A stretch of 9,367 nucleotides of DNA, taken from an uncultured Bacteroidota bacterium. Its GTDB lineage: Bacteria; Bacteroidota; Bacteroidia; NS11-12g; UBA955. The stretch lies in the NCBI GenBank assembly GCA_903959115.1, contig CAJBVU010000113.1, forward strand, positions 1 to 9,367, in the 5' to 3' direction. This document shows positions 6,545-9,367 of the stretch, piece after piece; the stretch's first letter is position 1; each line of letters starts with the position of its first letter. The notes below the pieces were generated by a model, which was not told the origin of the DNA, searched no databases, and saw only the letters and a list, made by a program, of their open reading frames with translations. The position numbers and the translations under genes were made by a program.

Positions 6545-9367
6545 GTGGGTTTCGTTCGAATTATTATTAAAGCAGTACTAATTATTTTAGTGGGATTTGG
6601 GTCGTTTGGGGGGGTGAAATCACAAGGAGTTTGTTATCCATTTATAAAGCGGCAGTATTTTACAAATACAGATAGGGTTGGATTATCCAACATGTCTACC
6701 ACTTCTGTTTCGGGCGATGCAAAAGGTTTTTGGATTGCGGGCTATGGGCGGGTTTCAGGATCAAATCACCAAGATGGGTTTTTAATGCGCTTCAACGACA
6801 CTGGGAAATTTGTGTCAAGTATCCGATACGGTGTAAAGGGCTCTGCTACCGCAAATGAGGTCATCAATGACGTGGTTGTTACACCTTCTGGTGGAGCGGT
6901 TGTTGTGGGTTCGTCAGCTGTATCTGCTATAAATACATCGTTGGGTGTTGTTTCCTATTTCAACGCCAATGGAAAATTGAAATGGACAAAACAAACTCCA
7001 AGTTTTTCTAGGACAGGTCAGTCTGATATATTTATGCGCGCCTTGGTTTATGATGCAAATACAATTATTGTGGTGGGAGAAGGCCGGCAGCAGACGGGTA
7101 AATCCAACGTAATCGCCGCGCTTATGGATTCTTCGGGTGTTACCAAATGGAGCATTAATCTTGATTTAAATAATAACGAACATCACGCTTATGGAATTGC
7201 TCGCGTGGGCAATGAATGGGTTATTACGGGGTGGAGTAGAACGTTGCAAACGTATCCTTTTGCAGTTTTTGTGAACAATGACGGAACAATTAGAAAAGTG
7301 TGGAAGGGGACTAGTAACGGGATTAATCAATTTGGCCATGTTTTGGTTGCACCCGGCGGTACGATCTATGCGATTGGTACTACAGGTGCTGGGTTAACTG
7401 CCAACACTGTGGTTTGTGCTTTTACGGCCAATGGTACTCGAAAGTGGTCTCGTAACATTGGTACGAATAATATCGCGGAGGGCGGCCAACAAGCATATTT
7501 TGAAGGTTCTTCATTATGGGTGAGTTCAACGTATCAAACATTTGCGAATACCCGTGTGCTGTTATTTCAAATTGATACGGCTACAGGGGCGACCATTCAA
7601 AATCAAAAGATTTTAAGCAACGGGAATGTCAACTTCTCAACAACCTCCGCCTTTTCATCTAGAAATTTCTTCCCTCGATCAAAAGGTGGAATTTTGGCTA
7701 TAGGTGTCGATAATGCTGCTGGTGTACACAATAATTTCATGATCAATAGTCCTTGTAATAGTACTTGTGGAACGAGTACTTCTACGGCGACCAATTCTGC
7801 GCTGACATGGACATGGGATTCAACTAAATACACATTGAGGTCGTTTGGTGATATGGCTACTTTGACGTTTGATACCGCGAGTTATGCAATCACGCAAGCG
7901 GTGAATTGTACGCAAGCTTGTCCGTTGCCGATAAAAACGATAACATCGCCGTTGGTTCTTTGTCCGAGCATTAGCAGTGTTTCTACAGATGCTACCCAGG
8001 TTTTGGCGGAATCTTATGCTTGGAAGGACGGTAGCACATCGCCACAGAGGAGTTTTACTGCAGCGGGAACATTTTATCTGACATCGAAAAATGCTTGCGG
8101 AAGTCGTGAAGATACGTTGATCGTTGGTAGTGCTACTGCACCAACAAAGCCCAACTTGAAGGATACGCTTTTCTGCAAAAGTCCATTTAGTTATACTATT
8201 GACGTGTCGCAACCGTTTGCCAAATACGTGTGGGACAACGGTAGTACGTTGAATAAGCGGACGTTTACTAAGCCAGGAGTTTATTGGCTTGATACGCGTA
8301 ATGCCTGCGGAAGTCGGGTGGATTCTGTTCGATTTAAAATTTTATTGCCGCCTGTCAGCCCTAAATTGTTGGACACGGTATTTTGCATTGGCAAATCAGT
8401 GGTTGTGAATTTCCCAAAGGTTTCTCAGAGTTTGTATACTTGGCCTGATGGCGATACGATGGTTCCAAAATCATTTAATGGGACGGCGAACGTTATTTTA
8501 ACGGTATCAAATTTCTGTGGGGTTGCTTATGATACTTTTGATATCAACGTGAAGTTGCCACCAACCAAATCTCGTGTTAAGGATACCACTTTTTGTAATT
8601 CCATATTTGGATGGGATTTGGATATGACTCACCCAAACGTGTCGGCGTATTTGTGGGATGATTTAACGGTGGGTCCCAAGCGTTTGATCACGGGTAGCGG
8701 GAAGTTTTATCTGACGCTTACCAATGCTTGTGGTGTACGAACGGACACGTTCAAAATTATGATTGATACGGTGCCGGAGCGGAGATTGGTAAGTGAAGAA
8801 TACTTCTGCGGGGGAACCCCTTATGTCCTCAAAGGACGTCAGTTTTCCGGATATAGTAAATATCAGTGGAACACGGGTGCAAAAACGGGGGATTTGAGTG
8901 TTTCGCAATCTGGGACGTATATATTACACACGGAGAATGCTTGTGGAATGCGGGACGATACAGTTAAGGTTTATGCGCTGCGATGTGATTGTAAGATGTG
9001 GATGCCAACTGCGTTGACACCTTTTGGAAGTCAGGGCTTAAATGATGAGGTGCGTCCGATGTTTGTGGATGATTGGGGTAAGCCTTGTGCGGTCAAAACA
9101 GGGTATTGGAGTGTTTATAATAGATGGGGTGAGTGCATATTCGACAAACGTCCGATAGCCGAAAGTTGGAATGGGGTATATATGGATCAGCCGGTACAAT
9201 CGGGGGTTTATATCTATATTGTCCACGTGATATTTGATGAGACGGTTTCTGGTTTTAGAAATATGGATAAGCAGGGGACATTTTTGGTATTGCTTTCAGT
9301 AACAAGCGTTGGCTTCATTTCTTTATGTTGTTTGTGCCTGTTATGGGTCTCTGGACCTCCAGTATCG
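6545..9367 (+). CDS. Very large type IX-secreted surface protein with propeller-like N-half, five tandem modules and CHU_C sorting domain; 3' end missing
   Basis: The frame is open from 6545 to the window end (941 codons). GTG at 6545 is the best start: it gives a signal peptide (VRIIIKAVLIILVGFGSFG, then VKSQG) and lies just after a candidate promoter. There is no ATG before 6691. Residues about 50-370 contain repeats of the type F-x-x-x-G-x-x-x-W (FNANGKLKWTK, MDSSGVTKWS, FTANGTRKWSRN), typical of beta-propeller-like repeats in Bacteroidota. Five Cys-paired beta modules follow (bases about 7955-8980). The segment from about 8996 to 9290 is a gliding-motility-associated C-terminal domain: MPTALTPFGSQGLNDEVRP, then WSVYNRWGECIF, ESWNGVYMDQPVQSGVYIYI and KQGTFLVL. 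That domain directs export through the type IX system and attachment to the cell surface. The likely role is adhesion or motility. The domain normally ends the protein, but here the frame continues past it without a stop. Confidence 0.85.
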   Translation, partial: MGFVRIIIKAVLIILVGFGSFGGVKSQGVCYPFIKRQYFTNTDRVGLSNMSTTSVSGDAKGFWIAGYGRVSGSNHQDGFLMRFNDTGKFVSSIRYGVKGSATANEVINDVVVTPSGGAVVVGSSAVSAINTSLGVVSYFNANGKLKWTKQTPSFSRTGQSDIFMRALVYDANTIIVVGEGRQQTGKSNVIAALMDSSGVTKWSINLDLNNNEHHAYGIARVGNEWVITGWSRTLQTYPFAVFVNNDGTIRKVWKGTSNGINQFGHVLVAPGGTIYAIGTTGAGLTANTVVCAFTANGTRKWSRNIGTNNIAEGGQQAYFEGSSLWVSSTYQTFANTRVLLFQIDTATGATIQNQKILSNGNVNFSTTSAFSSRNFFPRSKGGILAIGVDNAAGVHNNFMINSPCNSTCGTSTSTATNSALTWTWDSTKYTLRSFGDMATLTFDTASYAITQAVNCTQACPLPIKTITSPLVLCPSISSVSTDATQVLAESYAWKDGSTSPQRSFTAAGTFYLTSKNACGSREDTLIVGSATAPTKPNLKDTLFCKSPFSYTIDVSQPFAKYVWDNGSTLNKRTFTKPGVYWLDTRNACGSRVDSVRFKILLPPVSPKLLDTVFCIGKSVVVNFPKVSQSLYTWPDGDTMVPKSFNGTANVILTVSNFCGVAYDTFDINVKLPPTKSRVKDTTFCNSIFGWDLDMTHPNVSAYLWDDLTVGPKRLITGSGKFYLTLTNACGVRTDTFKIMIDTVPERRLVSEEYFCGGTPYVLKGRQFSGYSKYQWNTGAKTGDLSVSQSGTYILHTENACGMRDDTVKVYALRCDCKMWMPTALTPFGSQGLNDEVRPMFVDDWGKPCAVKTGYWSVYNRWGECIFDKRPIAESWNGVYMDQPVQSGVYIYIVHVIFDETVSGFRNMDKQGTFLVLLSVTSVGFISLCCLCLLWVSGPPVS
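7955..8980 (+). repeat. Five tandem 70-71 residue Cys-paired modules (protein-level repeat)
   Basis: The consensus is D-T-x-F-C, then Y-x-W-x-x-G, a strand, G-x-F/Y-x-L, and N-A-C-G-x-R-x-D-T. First-Cys codons start at 7961, 8174, 8384, 8594 and 8807 (steps of 213, 210, 210 and 213 bases). Second-Cys codons start at 8096, 8306, 8516, 8729 and 8942 (steps of 210, 210, 213 and 213). The two cysteines are 44-45 residues apart in every module, which suggests a disulfide across an Ig/PKD-like sandwich. Module 3 reads N-F-C-G in place of N-A-C-G. The DNA of the copies has diverged, so this is an old duplication held by protein selection and not a recent tandem repeat. Confidence 0.8.
8996..9290 (+). 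other. CHU_C / gliding-motility-associated C-terminal (type IX, type B) sorting domain
   Basis: Landmarks in order are P-T-A-L-T-P-F-G with LNDEVRP (the usual form is PNAFTPNGDGxNDxFxP), YNRWGECIFD (usual YNRWGxxVF), ESWNGVY (usual xxWDGxY), VQSGVYIYIV (usual VxxGVYxY) and a final KQGTFLVL strand (usual KGTxTLxR). The G-D-G loop is altered to G-S-Q-G and the W-D-G motif reads W-N-G, but the domain is easily recognised. It lies at the very end of the readable protein, where this domain belongs. Confidence 0.85.

Noticed and set aside
7955..8980. Regular ~210-base spacing considered as a CRISPR or DNA satellite array
   Set aside because: The period is in the protein, the DNA copies are not near-identical, and there are no short identical repeats with spacers.
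7603..9226. Minus-strand open frames opposite the right surface protein
   Set aside because: They are shadows of the long plus-strand frame, whose repeats and sorting domain are unmistakable.

Overview
The window looks like a contig fragment from a member of the Bacteroidota, probably near the Flavobacteriia or Sphingobacteriia/Chitinophagia. Three things point there. The right-hand surface protein ends in a gliding-motility-associated (type IX secretion, type B) C-terminal sorting domain. The left-hand secreted protein has an N-terminal region typical of the same class. At least one start is preceded by a TAnnTTTG -7 element, the form used by this phylum. Most of the window has moderate base composition (about 47% GC in one sampled line), but the first ~350 bases are strikingly GC-rich (about 69% over bases 1-300, counted by hand).

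Layout. (1) 2-2191, minus strand: a large secreted surface protein, 3' end missing, whose credible frame breaks near 345-360 where the GC-rich segment begins. (2) 2266-5179, plus strand: four closely spaced genes that look like one operon, encoding a bacilliredoxin (YphP/YqiW, BrxA/BrxB family), an inositol-monophosphatase family phosphatase, a LysE-family exporter and a bile acid:sodium symporter (BASS) family transporter. (3) 5120-6339, minus strand: the housekeeping pair gmk and nadD. nadD overlaps the symporter gene tail-to-tail by 60 bases. (4) 6340-6544: a short AT-rich divergent control region with promoter-like elements and a 10-bp inverted repeat. (5) 6545 to the end, plus strand: a very large secreted protein (more than 900 residues visible) with a propeller-like N-terminal half, five tandem 70-71 residue Cys-paired modules, and a type IX sorting domain. 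No stop codon for it lies in the window.

How the genes fit together. The centre is ordinary metabolism and transport: low-molecular-weight thiol redox, sugar-phosphate hydrolysis, solute export and uptake, guanylate kinase and NAD synthesis. It is flanked on both sides by outward-facing surface or adhesin-like proteins of the type IX system. No CRISPR array, tRNA, rRNA, insertion sequence or phage gene was seen. No clearly new multi-gene system was found. The points most worth checking are the composition and frame break at the left end, the strictly periodic Cys-paired modules on the right, the missing stop after the sorting domain, and the unusual start region of gmk.
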